Positions 41,001-52,446 of a DNA stretch of 64,000 nucleotides are shown here, one piece after another (the first letter of the stretch is position 1; each line of letters opens with the position of its first letter). Origin of the DNA: Monomorium pharaonis (lineage: Eukaryota; Arthropoda; Insecta; Hymenoptera; Formicidae); the NCBI RefSeq assembly GCF_013373865.1, contig NC_050468.1, positions 14,715,496 to 14,779,495 of the forward strand, in the 5' to 3' direction. A model generated the notes under the pieces. That model saw nothing but the letters and a program-made list of their open reading frames with translations, had not been told where the DNA came from and made no database searches. A program made the position numbers and the translations under genes.

Positions 41001-44000
41001 GGCTTTCAATTTAGTAAAGCCACATTTACAACGTCGTTTAAAAATAAAAACATTAAGAAGCTATTTGTGTCATACAATTCGAGAAATTTTAAATAATGGC
41101 GATGACTCTATTCAAGTTTTTAATCCTAATACAAAAATGAACAAACGAAAAAGATGTTCTGTATGTCCGTCCGCAGATAATAAAAAAAACGTGGTTTTGT
41201 GTGATGTATGTGGCGAGCCAATTTGCGACGATCATCGCACGATTTTCTGTTTAGATTACGCACAAAAACACAGTCAATATTATTATTTCTTCAATTTTGA
41301 TCATTCTACATTGTATATACCTAAGTTTTTTATGATAATATACTATAATTTTATTAAGTTGTGAATTTTTTTACGAAATTCCATTTCTTATCAATCTCGA
41401 GAAATTTAAACTGTTATTGTAAAAATAATTTTTAATAAATGACCAAAATAACTATCGAAATTTAAAATGTAGTCACTCAAAAGTAATTAGGAATTTTTTC
41501 AGATTTTTGGAATGTATTTAACATTTTAAAAAAAGGGACAGGACAAAAGGGGTCAGTGTACAGATCGGAGGCCTGTTCTTTTTCGCTGCACTGCTACATT
41601 GGTGCAATAAGTTAGAATGAGAAAAAATATATTTGTCTTACTCTACCCTGTTGCACCAGTGCGGCAGTGTAGCGAAAAAGAACAAGCCACGTGTTAGTGA
41701 AAATAAGTGTACAGACGGAGGGTTAATCATGTTTATATCAAGCATGTATCTTTTAGTGATGCAGAAAGGCGAGGGAACGTCTTGTTACTATAGATTCCTC
41801 ACGAAAGGCCAGCAATGGATTTGGTTGCAGACCAGATTCTACATCACCTACAATCAATGGAATTCGAAACCCGAGTTTATCGTATGCACGCATTATGTGG
41901 TCAGTTATGTTGACGTAATGAAGGAAATGCGCGCGGAATCAGGGGATTACGACAAAATGCAAAATCAGGACGTTTTACTGCCCGTAAAACAAGTAAGATA
42001 ATAGACGACACGTGATTATAGAATTTTATAACTCCATCAAAGAATGGAGACTTTGGAAAAAAAATCAGCCAATTTAAATAACTATATTGTTATTAAACAA
42101 TAAATATAAAAATTTTTAATTTACATAAAATTTTTTAAGAGAATAAATGTTTAATAAATATTATTCTTGAACAATTTGTTATTTACAATTTTGCTTGATT
42201 TATAATCCAATCATGATTTTTGTTGCACATTTTCCTGGCGTAGAAAAACATTATGAATATAATATTAGCTATAAGAAAGTAGATAGAGTTATAAACAATG
42301 TAGTACATAAATTAAAATAATTTTTTAAGTATACTGAAAAAATATAAAATAAAATAAAAAACAAAGTAAACGTTAATCATTTAATAAGCAACGCATTTTT
42401 TTATGTTTTTAAATTAACAAAGTTAAATATTTAACTTGAAATAATTAAAACAATACGATACGTAAAATAATAAAATATTAAAAAATAAAATTAAAAAAGA
42501 GAAACAAAGAGAACAAGAGAATTGAATTCGATTTTTATTTGTGTATATGCATTATATTTATATATAATTCATATTTTTACACAACATAGGTAATAACACC
42601 TTGTCAAACACCGTTAACGCAATGGTCAAACAAATCGTCAAGAACATCAAAGTCGATGACAGTTGCTTCCAATCTTCGACATCCAGGTGATGGTTCTAAT
42701 ACGTCATCAATATCCGTTTCATTAAGAAGTTCACCACATTCACAATTATCACATGGATCAAGATCAAACGCGGCTTCTGCAAGCAGTTCTGTAGTATCAA
42801 AACCAATAGCATCGGTAGACAGCAGGCAACAGCAACAACAACCACAGCAGCAGTCACAACATCAGGTCGATGTTAATCAGTCGTGTATTAATTTTATGGA
42901 TCCTGCGCAATACGCAACAGTTAATCTGCAATCGGTTGTTACAACGGAATTTGGAACATCTGCTGCTCCAATTCTTTCGACTGTACCTACCCATGAGGTG
43001 AAGAAACAAATTTTTTAATATTAATACAATATATGCAATTGTATATAAAATGTATAATTTTTTTTTTATTGCATTTAAGATAAAATTTTTCTTTTATGCA
43101 TAATTGTGTTTTAGCCAATATTTTATAAATTAATATTTCCTTAATTTTTGCAATCTGCATTTTTTAAGAAATTGTTTATATAAAATTTGATCTATATTTA
43201 TAATATTTTAACATTATACTTTTAAACAATTTAATTGTATTTTAAAATATATTTGCTATGTCAAAAAAGACATTATATCTTTTTTTAACGCAACATAAAT
43301 ATTTGATTTTTTAATATTTTTGGTATTTTCAGATGGTACAGCAGCAGAGTATAGTAATGACTCCTGCGCCAAATCAAATACAGGATGAACTGCAACGAAA
43401 GCATGAAGAGCTACAACAGTTGATCGTACATCAGCAGGAAGAATTAAGAAGAGTTTCAGAACAACTGTTTATTGCTCGATATGGAATTCTCACGCCATTA
43501 TTAAATGTTTGTATATTTTAAACGTTTTGTATACTTTAACTAAGAAATTATATGCGATAACGTTTAATTTTTTTAACTTTTAATAAGTTAATTTTTATTT
43601 AAGAGATGCATCTATTTATCAATATATTTTTTACTTCTTGCTTTTTATTTGATAAATGTTAAAATTAAAATTGCTTATTTAAATCTGCCTAATGAAAAGG
43701 CAAGGGAAACGTATTGATCGATATTTAAATTTTAGGCTGGTATACCGTATAATCCATCGAACTCGTGTCAACAATCAACCCGATGTAATACCAATAATAC
43801 TAACGTGCAGTTGCCTACATCCAATAGCGTACAAGGCGTGAATATACTTCCCTTACCAATTACCGTACCAGTGCCTATAGTGCCTACGGAATTATTTTCG
43901 CATTCCTTACAAGTGAATCTATCTCCAAGCTCGACGCATGGCAATGTGAGCGCTGTAATTCAAACTCAACAGCAACAGCAGCATTCACAATTGCAACACC

Positions 44001-44017
44001 AGCAGCAGCAGCAACAG

Positions 44018-44052
<35 letters not shown>

Positions 44053-44185
44053 GCAGCAGCAACAACAGCAGCAACAAGGGCTGCCGCAACGAGAAGGCAG
44101 CAATTCCGATCTCGTGCCTTTTCAGATCTGTCCACAGCAGGCCGAGATAATATATAGTAATATGGATACTTCTTCAAATCAATAG
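38071..44185 (+). CDS. Circadian locomoter output cycles kaput (CLOCK), bHLH-PAS transcription factor
   Basis: Eleven GT-AG exons keep one frame for 720 aa: 38071-38108, 38193-38341, 38789-38880, 38971-39175, 39255-39350, 40105-40180, 40253-40491, 41757-41992, 42590-42997, 43333-43506, 43736-44185. The start MDDDIDDKDDTK closely matches fly CLOCK. The bHLH domain is at about 13-62 (SEKKRRDQFN, MDKSTVLKST), PAS-A at about 80-195, and PAS-B with PAC at about 218-350 (LIFVGTGR, DHRAPPIIGY, CYYRFLTKGQQWIWLQT). Exon 10 encodes a QRKHEELQ coiled segment, equivalent to the region lost in mouse Clock-delta19. A 26-Gln tract at about 660-685 precedes a VPFQICPQQ C-terminus. CLOCK partners CYCLE/BMAL on E-boxes in the nucleus. 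Intron 6 is only 72 nt with a weak GTATTC donor; intron 7 carries a piggyBac remnant. The frame is intact. Confidence 0.97.
40535..41722 (+). mobile_element. Decayed piggyBac element inside Clock intron 7
   Basis: Both ends carry the inverted terminal sequence CCTCCGTCTGTACACT (left) and its complement (right), bounded by TTAA duplications at 40531-40534 and 41723-41726, the piggyBac signature. At 1188 bp it is about half the length of an autonomous element. It contains only the C-terminal part of a transposase, interrupted by a stop. The core AGTGTACAGA or its complement appears four times (40542, 40741, 41555, 41706), so the ends have internal copies. An imperfect inverted repeat of about 50-bp arms fills 41571-41690. 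The element lies between the two exons encoding PAS-B and must be spliced out with the intron. Confidence 0.93.
40856..41364 (+). pseudogene. piggyBac transposase C-terminal remnant
   Basis: Conceptual translation before and after a TGA at about 40978-40980 gives a continuous piggyBac-like stretch. It includes RWLLHIFYGMLDHAGINSS, then after the stop FNLVKPHLQRRL, then a cysteine-rich tail CSVCPSADNKKNVVLCDVC continuing to CDDHRTIFC, which is the zinc-binding C-terminal domain of these transposases. The open part after the stop is 40990-41364. The catalytic DDD core is missing, so it cannot encode an active enzyme. Confidence 0.88.
43966..44080 (+). repeat. CAG/CAA repeat encoding CLOCK polyglutamine
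   Basis: Inside the last Clock exon, a short Q5 run, HSQLQH and then 26 uninterrupted glutamines are encoded by a mixture of CAG and CAA codons. The longest pure CAG run is six. Mixed codons limit slippage, so the tract length is probably moderately stable. The antisense reading frame gives a spurious Ala/Val-rich ORF. Confidence 0.95.
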
Positions 44186-45822
44186 CATGAATTATCGCAA
44201 AACTAAACAAGATTTTTAAAAATTTTTGATATTTTGATTATATTGATCAAGTAGTCTTGATTCTTATCTTTAAAATTAGAATTCTTTACATTTTTTTTAA
44301 GTTGCAAGTGTACAAAAATATTCTAAAAATATAACAATAAGTGTATCTATGTGATAATGATTACGTAAAATACAACAGAACTTTTATATTTTTTGTAGTA
44401 CAATAGTATGCAGTTTTTAATTATATTAAAACTTTTTACTATTTAACAATTATTGTATGTACATTTGTTTATAACTGTATCTATATACGGTATACGTTTC
44501 TTTGTGTGGCGATCTGTTATGGATTTTCTATTATTATTGAGATATCTATATAAGGGATTGTCTTTCCCTCTTAAACTACAAGGCAATATAAAGCATAGTA
44601 GTATTGTACTACGAAATATGTATATTAAAATCAAAATTTATAAAAGTTACACATATTATAAAATGGTCTTTACAAGGGACAAGTTTTTATAAGGAATAAT
44701 AATTTTATATCTAAAATGTAATTTTATTGAAATTTTAGCAATTTTTATTGTTTTTAATGGTATTAACATTTTTCTGTACAATTAATAACTGTCAATTATA
44801 ACTTTTCTTGTTTCTTCTTTTCATATTGAGAAAATAATTTATATATGTAATGAAGTGATTCTCAAATTAGAAAATTATTTAGAGAAAAGGTAGTAAATAA
44901 TATTTAAAAGTTACTACATTATATGTTGTATATATACATTATATATTTAATGTAAAGCATTTTTATATTAACAAATAGGATAATTATGATCAAAAGAATA
45001 CATCAGGTATATTTAAATTTATTTTTCTAATAAATATTGTCAAAGTCAACGGAGAAGGGACCAATTTCCACATTTTCCGGGTACAGGGTGTATTTCTATA
45101 TTTGTATGTATAATGACAAAAAAGTAATATATTTTGTGTATGTATATGTATATGTACAATATTATCATTTTCTTACATATCTGATATATAATATATGTAG
45201 ATCTTAGATTATCATAATATTTCTTATTACCGCTTGATAAGTATATTGCTAATAGAAGAAAAAACGCAGAATTAGTTAAATTACGATGTGACATGCGTTC
45301 AAGTTGATGTGATGACAATATTCTTTAGACGACTGGGTAGAATATAAAATTAATGTAGATTAGTATAAATAATTTTTAGCAAAAATTATTTATACGGTTG
45401 ACAATTTTATATTATACACTCATATTTGTAATAAATGTATATTAATTAGTTTCTGAGAATTTAAGAAGTATCTATTTAAGTTGTTATTGTTCCTAATGTT
45501 CAATAACTTTTTTATTTTTGTAAACAATTGTATAAATTTTGCTACTTTGCTACTTTCTTGCTAACAAGGAATTAAAAGACATAATGTATAATATTTATTA
45601 ATAATTAATATTTTGAAATTAAAAAATAAAGCAAAGCGTTTATTTTTATAAAATATTTTCTTTATTTTTTTATTAATTATTTTAATAAAAACATATTACT
45701 TCTACAACATAACAATACAATAATATTTCATTAAAAGTACATACATAAATTGTGATATTATTTTAGTATATGTATATATATCTACATACATTATGTAAAA
45801 ATAATATAGAATAAAACTGATT
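44186..45822. other. Clock/Henna tail-to-tail intergenic region and 3' UTRs
   Basis: AT-rich and non-coding. It must hold both 3' UTRs. A possible Clock polyadenylation signal is AATAAA at 45625-45630; a possible Henna signal (minus strand) is the TTTATT at 45661-45666. If the distal signals are used, the two 3' UTRs would nearly abut or overlap. No other feature seen. Confidence 0.55.
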
Positions 45823-48800
45823 TTAATGGTGCAATTTCTTCAATGCGTCCATCAAAATTTCTATTTCCTGATTCACATTATTTACAAGAGCTTCTACTTG
45901 TTGTTTGCTGTCAATAATACTGATACTCTGTGTATAAGGATCGTATCTCACTCCAAATTTTCTTGGTATGCTTTGAGCAAATTTTCTAAAATATAAAAAA
46001 AGTTAATTATTTCTAAATATCTATCTACATTAATAAATTTTCATTTAGAATTGTACAATTTGAATGATAACTCCAAAGATGTAATGCATTTTATGTATAT
46101 AAAGCGCGTTATACTTTACGTGAAGTGTATTATATCTTTGCGTCATGTAATGCTAATATTGGATACAATGTGAAGAAAACAAGTGTTTGACCTGGGGCAA
46201 GATAGATAAGAATGGATCTGCGACACATTTATTTATTGTTCCTGTACTCACGTCATCTTTTCTTTTGCGTCCTCAAAATCCTCAGCAACATAGTATACGG
46301 GTTGATATTCCGTTATCGGATATTTCTGCAATGCAGTCTTCGGTGGGTCGAAAGGTCGAAGCTCTGGCTTGCTGCTCAAACAATATTCTAATTCGCCGAA
46401 AGATGAGAGTAGACCAGCTCCGTATGCTTTTAATTCTCCATTTTGACGACATATTCCGAATTCTACCGTGAACCAAAAACACTACAAAAACAAGTTATAC
46501 TTATAAATAAAATTGAATAATAATATAATTTGACATATTATTTATAACATACTATATTTTTTTCTTAAGTGATAGTGTTCTTTTATTTTCTTATTGTTAG
46601 CATACAAACTCTGATATTATTAAGAAGTCAAATCAACAATAATAGTTAGACTTTTTAATTATTTAGATTTTTATAAGGAAACTTTTATCACATATTCATA
46701 TAGTAACTTATAATACCGTTGCAAGTTTCTCTATATATTCATCTGGAGCACCAAGAGATGCTAAACCAATAACTTGTGAAAATTGTGCAAAAGCTGGATC
46801 GGCGAAGAGTGGCACATGACCCAAAATCTCATGGCACACATCCGGTTCTGGAGTGTAAAGTGGTTTACTGTTGTGTCGTATGTATTGCGTGCTGTGAAAC
46901 ACTCTAAAGGCTAATCCAGCTAAAAAATCACGTGAGGACAATAGTCCTGCCACTGGGCGAAGTGTAAAGCCGGTACAGTCTATTAAATCGATTAAAAGAT
47001 AAAAAATATTATAGAATTAAATCACGAAGATTGAATTTTGTATCATTGAATTGCTTCATCAACTAATAATCATCAATTTATTTCTTTTATAATACAGAAG
47101 AAAGAAGAATTGATTATTTAGTAGCAGAATATACATATTATATCATTGATGTAAGTTTAAATCAATTTTAAGACTTTTTCTTTTATCTCATAAAAACATT
47201 AATGAAATATTACCTTTCAAGAAATTGGATATATCTTCTAGTTGAGGTATGTTGTCTTCTCGGTAGCCGCAATTTTCAACAAGCAGTGGAAAAACGTGGT
47301 TATGCTCTCTGCACGCGTATTTTGGGTAAAGCTTAGTCAAGCTTTTGAAGACTACTCCCCATGTAGCTATTTCTTCAGGCGTGTATTCCACTTTTGGGAT
47401 AGGTTGTCCGCTAATATGTATGATACGTATATACAATATTACATTTCTTTTAATTTGTATGCATTTTAATATTATATATATATATTTTTTTTAATAGTTT
47501 TATTTACTGTTTGTAATGATAAGCAATGTCTGCAAAATATTTCCTTCTTTTTCTATATACAGGATCCGTAAAACCAGGATGATCACTGTCAAGTTCAGCG
47601 CCATAAGACAAAATTTGATTAGCAAATTTATCGAGATCGCGTATTCTCCTCGGAAACCATGGTACTGTATTCATATTGTCTTTGTGATTTCTGAAAAAAA
47701 GTCACTATGTATGATTTTATTATTTTAACCATATAAATATTGAAAAATTGAAATTACATGTATAAATAACGAATATCTGATTGAATAGATCGCATATTTA
47801 TAAAGAATTATATAGCATCATATATGGCATTCGAAGCACAATAATAATTGAGAAGTGAAGAAAAATGACAAAATAGTTTTAGTCATCAACAATTTGTTAT
47901 TCTAATTTTAATATGCAAACTTAAAGTCATATTTTAACAATTAATATTTATTTATTATTATTTAATTGTATGTATCACACAATTCTTGAAGTTGAAATGT
48001 ATCTTAATGTATAATTGATGTTCTTAATTGATTCAATTATACTTTTCAATTAAGAATATTAAAAATTATTACTATTAATGACATATTAATATTGTAAAGA
48101 ATATCAGAAGAATTAAACATTTTAAAGTATCTAAAGTCTTAGTTGCGATACCCATTTAATTAATCCTAAAATAATATTTAACTGTTATGTTTCAAATTTA
48201 TTATGCTTCATTTATTACAATGAATCATATTATATTAATAATTTATCCAAATTGATAAACGTTTTAGATAGATATATTAGACATAATAATACATGGTTAT
48301 GTGTTTGTATACATGTGTAATAAATGTGCATTGATATTTTATATATTAAGAATTTGCTATATTCTCGAATTTATGGTTTAATTTTAATCAAATGTCAAAC
48401 ATACATAAAAATTTTCTAAGAATAATGGTAAACATACAGTGATATAAGATAATATAAGTATAAGGTAAATACAACATAATTTTTAAGTACTGTAATCAAA
48501 AAGTTAAATAATTCTGTATGTGATGGTACCAATAAGAAATTAGTAAACATAATTATTAATAAATAATTAAACATTATTACTCTATGTGGCAAGATTATTG
48601 GAAATCGAAAAAGTATATTATAATAAATTTTGAAACAAATGATATAAACTCTTACCTGGAAATTATCGAAAAGTAGCTACATTGATCTCGTAAAGCTTCA
48701 ATTGCAGAAGCTATATTACCTCCTGGTGCACAGTCCACCATAAACTCATAACCTGGTCGTCGAAGAGAACTTCTGGATTCAATGTGCAAGAGATTTACTT

Positions 48801-51800
48801 TGTGTTTCTAAAATAATACGCGTGCCGTTAATTTACATGTGTTTCAATATATTCTTTAATCCATAAAATTTTACCGCGAAGAGTTGAAGATATTTTCCCA
48901 GCGAACCAACTTCATCTTCTTCTTTCGGAGAAAAAATTAAGCAAGTGCTTTTAGCTGAATCTCTGCCTTCTTTGATATAATTCCCGCCATGAATCAGTTT
49001 CGGCTAATAAGCATATTCGAGAATATTTATAAGATTAAATAATAATAATTTTCAATTTGAATAATTTTGAATATATTAATTTTTTGTAGGATTATTTTAA
49101 TGTTTTTATTTTAATGTTTGTCGTAGAAATCAATGTTTTAATATTTTCGATAATTTTTAAAAATAAATTTTGATAAAAATAAAAATACAATTGTTACTTT
49201 AAAAGTGATTTAATAACATTTATTGCTAATAATTTATTTGATAAAAGTTTTTATAGAAATGGAACATGATACAAAGCTTTCTATTATATATTTGATAACG
49301 TGCAATAATGCACGTAGATTTAAGATCAATACTTTTGTTTAATTAAAAGACACATACCACTACAGCTGTCATTGTACAATTAAATAATAACATTTTTTTA
49401 ATAGAAATTTAATAATTTCAATATTCATTTACGTGCAAAGTAAACTGACGGATTAAAAGCATGATTGAGCGATCTTTCCATATATACGGTTGCAAGAACT
49501 CCCTCTCCTGTTTTAGATGAAATAATTGATGGAAATTCCAATGCATTGAAAATCCTAAAGATTTTTGCATATATAATTTCCTTATACGTGCACAGAACGA
49601 TTACATGAAGAGCAAAGAAAAAGGAATGTTTAAATAATAGATCAAGTTTTTTATTTATATAGAAAAAGAACTGCAAAAAAGTACTGCAATCCGTGAAAGG
49701 ATTTACATCATTTTGATTATAGAGAACAGTTTGGAAGTCAAGGCCGATTTCTCCTTGGAGTTTCTTTGAAATGGAAAGTTTCATCATTTCACTGACATTT
49801 ATAAATGCGTTATGTAGGTAAATAAATAATTATTGTATAAAAAAAATTTTTAAAGAAAAAAATTTTGATAATTATTTTTTATTTTTATAATATTATTGTT
49901 AAAGTATGCAAAACGATAAATTCTGCTGATTGATTAATGAAGTTGTTTGCGACATTCAAATATGATGAAATGAAATCACTTATTGCATGTTTGCAACAAG
50001 TGATTTTATTTCATCATATTTTATCATATGTTTCTAAATATGTTTCTAAAAATTCTTATTTGTCCTTAGAATTTTATATATCTCTTTTACAACTTTAGTT
50101 GTTTTACGTGTATACATTTACGTCATTTGAACTCTTTAAACTTATACAAAATAGTAGATAAGCTTACTCACACATTTGATATAATTAATCATGATTAGTA
50201 GGATTGGCTAATTTATATGATGAAATTACAATGACGTTAATCATGTTTTATTCATAAGTATTATCTAGATTCATAATATTAGTTAATATGTTGTTGAACT
50301 TTTATTTAAAAGTAACTCTTAACATAAAGTTTCAAAACTCTTTATTAAAATTTAACTTTTTACTAACAAAATTTTTTTTAATATTAATTCTACGTCGATT
50401 TACATTTAAACAAAAAACAATCACAAATGCTGATATAACCAATATTACTTTATTTTTCTAAATTGTAATAATTAACATTGTCTTATATTAATATTAATAA
50501 AACAAAGTATTTTTTAAATAATTGACAACGTAAAAAGAGTCACCTGTAGAACAGTTAGTTTTCAACCCGCTTTGGGTCCAGTTGGACTCTATTAAATTCG
50601 ACATTGTTTTAAAGCTTATTAAATGTTGATTCCAAAACCAAGTTCAAACAAAGTGTCAAAATTGTTCCAAAAAATTTTTAAGTCAATTAATGGTAATAGA
50701 TGGCGCCACATGGCTTATACAACAAGTTAAATAATTATTTTCTTGATTTTTAGCTACTGGGCGGACTCTTTTCTAACGTTTATCTGATGACCAGATTATA
50801 TGAAATTTGAACTTGTCGATTTGTCTGAAATAAATAATTGTTTTTGGAACAGCTTCTGATAATATTAGATCTCGATCTGTGATTTATTAGTTGGTTTTTT
50901 CAGATATTCACAAACGCTTGTTCAATCAATTTAGAACTAATATGTTGTTTTCTTTTGTTATCTGATTTTGCAACTTCAAATTTTTGTCTCAAGCTGACAT
51001 TCAAAGTGAATTTATTGCTTTACGGTTCTCCTTTTAGAGCGTTTTTGACACACTTGTTGGAACTTGGCAGAAAAGATCTTTGCAGAGAATTAGTTTCATA
51101 AGCTTTAAAACAATGTCAAACTGATTGAGGCTCGACTGGGCCAAAAAAAAAGCTGACTAAACTTTAGGTCACTCATTATTGTTCATATATTCATGTCTTT
51201 TTTTCTATATACCTACTAAAAAAATACTTCAAAAATTAAAATAAAATTACATGATCTTTTTTGCAAATTGCATAGTTCGAACAATAACAAGTATATTATT
51301 AATATTTGGTCATTTTAAACGCTAAAAGAAATCTAAAACGATATTATTTATATTTTTACTATAATACGGTTTTAAACATAAAATCGGGATGCGGTGTAAC
51401 TCTTAACGACATATTAAATTATTTAGTACTGTTCCGTAAGACACAATATTAGCGTGATGATATATAAAGATTAGATTAGGTTACCAATTTGATAGATAAA
51501 TATTTAATTTTGTGTTTTATTTTATCTTATACAATTTTTCAAATCTTGTAGTTTTAACGACGTCGTCGTTGATAAAATATGTCGTCAAGCGTTACGTTGC
51601 ATCCCGATTTTAAAAATTCTCACAGTATCTTGTAGTATTAAAAAAAAATTTTTATATATTCAATTTATGAAGCTTTTTCATAAATTGAATATATAAAAGC
51701 AATTTATAAAAAAAATAAAACTTAAGATTTTTTAGATTTTATTAGTTTTTTTGAAAATATAAAATAAGAAATCTTAAAATATTTATTTTATTTAAAATTA

Positions 51801-52275
51801 TAGAAAAATTCTTAAAAAAGTTTTTACTGGGAATATTTTTCATACGTAAGAAATATAGTAGATATTCTTTGTATTTTTTATTTAACATAAAACTCTAATT
51901 TTTAAACTAAATATAAATTATTGTTATATAATCATAAAAATATTGAATAATATCTTTATTTAATGTATATTGTTATACATTTTTATATATAGGTCTATAT
52001 TTTATTATTTATACTTTTAACTAATATATAAATTGCTTAGGACTTAACTAAATAACTTAAGTATAAATAAGAACTTTAAAATAATAAAATAATTATAAAT
52101 ATAAATTTTAAATATTAATACAAATAATTGTAAATATTAAAAAAGTCAAAATAATATTGTTTTTTTACTAATAATTTTATTACTTTACCTTATCTGGAGG
52201 CGAACTGCTAAGGAAAAAGCTGTTATTTTCTATTTTCTCATCGTCTAATGTTTGTTGACGTGTTTGTGTATACAT
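45823..52275 (-). CDS. Phenylalanine 4-monooxygenase (Henna), ACT plus aromatic amino acid hydroxylase
   Basis: Eight minus-strand exons give 467 aa in frame: 52275-52189, 49003-48875, 48807-48656, 47690-47508, 47410-47214, 46979-46717, 46481-46252, 45985-45823. The cytosolic enzyme uses tetrahydrobiopterin, Fe(II) and O2 to convert phenylalanine to tyrosine; in insects Henna also contributes peripheral tryptophan hydroxylation. Residues about 40-115 form the regulatory ACT domain (HIESRSSLRRPGYEF). The catalytic domain follows (VPWFPRRIRDLDKF, CREHNHVFPLL). Iron ligands are His299 and His304 in CHEILGH and Glu344 in FWFTVEF, offset 14 from human PAH 285/290/330. The end is the usual tetramerisation tail (EALVNNVNQEIEIL). 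Length agrees with fly Henna (about 450 aa). Intron 1 is 3.2 kb; the others are 67 to 965 bp. No breaks. Confidence 0.97.
49358..49372 (-). other. Candidate alternative first coding exon of Henna
   Basis: On the minus strand ATGACAGCTGTAGTG encodes MTAVV and is followed at once by a GTATGT donor. Its phase (0) matches the acceptor of Henna exon 2 at 49003, so the product would start MTAVVPKLIHGG instead of using the 29-residue first exon at 52275. It would be an internal promoter isoform with a shorter N-terminal tail before the ACT domain. The evidence is phase, donor strength and position only. Confidence 0.4.
49425..49787 (-). other. Unidentified 120-codon ORF inside Henna intron 1
   Basis: This minus-strand frame (start MMKLSISKKLQGEIG, end NPSVYFARK) is noticeably less AT-biased than its surroundings and has a mixed, protein-like composition at both ends, with a hydrophobic Phe/Leu-rich middle (about residues 40-75). 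I do not recognise a family. The middle could be an unspliced intron joining two coding parts. It may be a decayed gene fragment or chance. Confidence 0.2.
49959..50020. repeat. Short imperfect hairpin
   Basis: A 23-bp arm at 49959-49981 (AATATGATGAAATGAAATCA core) is complemented with one mismatch at 49998-50020, around a 16-nt loop. It could be a MITE relic or foldback. No target duplication was identified. Confidence 0.6.
50537..51174. mobile_element. Non-autonomous DNA element with long diverged terminal inverted repeats
   Basis: The left end GAGTCACCTGTAG and the right end (complement GAGTGACCTAAAG) start inverted repeats of roughly 130 bp that share blocks such as GACATTGTTTTAAAGCTTAT. 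Similarity is partial, so it is an old insertion. It has no ORF and lies wholly inside Henna intron 1. Confidence 0.65.
51381..51610. mobile_element. MITE with AAATCGGGATGC terminal inverted repeats
   Basis: About 230 bp. The left end AAATCGGGATGC is matched by the complement at the right, and similarity continues inward through a shared ACGACATATT. The inner sequence GACGTCGTCGTTGA is CpG-containing, in contrast to its surroundings. The class is uncertain because the target duplication is unclear in the A/T flank. Confidence 0.65.
51650..51698. repeat. Perfect 22-bp palindrome
   Basis: Arms 51650-51671 and 51677-51698 are exact reverse complements around GCTTT. AT-rich, unknown role. Confidence 0.75.
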
Positions 52276-52446
52276 TGTCACGTTCGAAAATTCAAATATC
52301 AACGATTAATTAACTTATGTTTGAGATGAACTGAACTGTCTTTTATTCGTCCAGCGACGCGGAAGAACTGGTGCGTGAAACGGCTTGACTATCAGTTTTA
52401 ACACGTTACGTGGTTGAAGAATATTTTACCGTTGCGAAACAATAAA

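Larger units (their letters stand above)
49004..52188 (-). other. Henna intron 1, repeat-rich
   Basis: Donor GTAAAG next to 52189, acceptor TTAG next to 49003. It contains a candidate alternative first exon (49358-49372), an unidentified minus ORF (49425-49787), a short hairpin (49959-50020), a 638-bp inverted-repeat element (50537-51174), an ATCGGGATGC-ended MITE (51381-51610) and a perfect 22-bp palindrome (51650-51698). Confidence 0.8.

Noticed and set aside
43884..44210. Minus-strand Ala/Val-rich ORF opposite the last Clock exon
   Set aside because: It is the antisense reading of the CAG/CAA tract in a well-supported Clock exon.
46187..46471. Plus-strand 94-codon ORF
   Set aside because: It lies antisense to Henna exon 7, whose frame, splice sites and iron ligand are clear.
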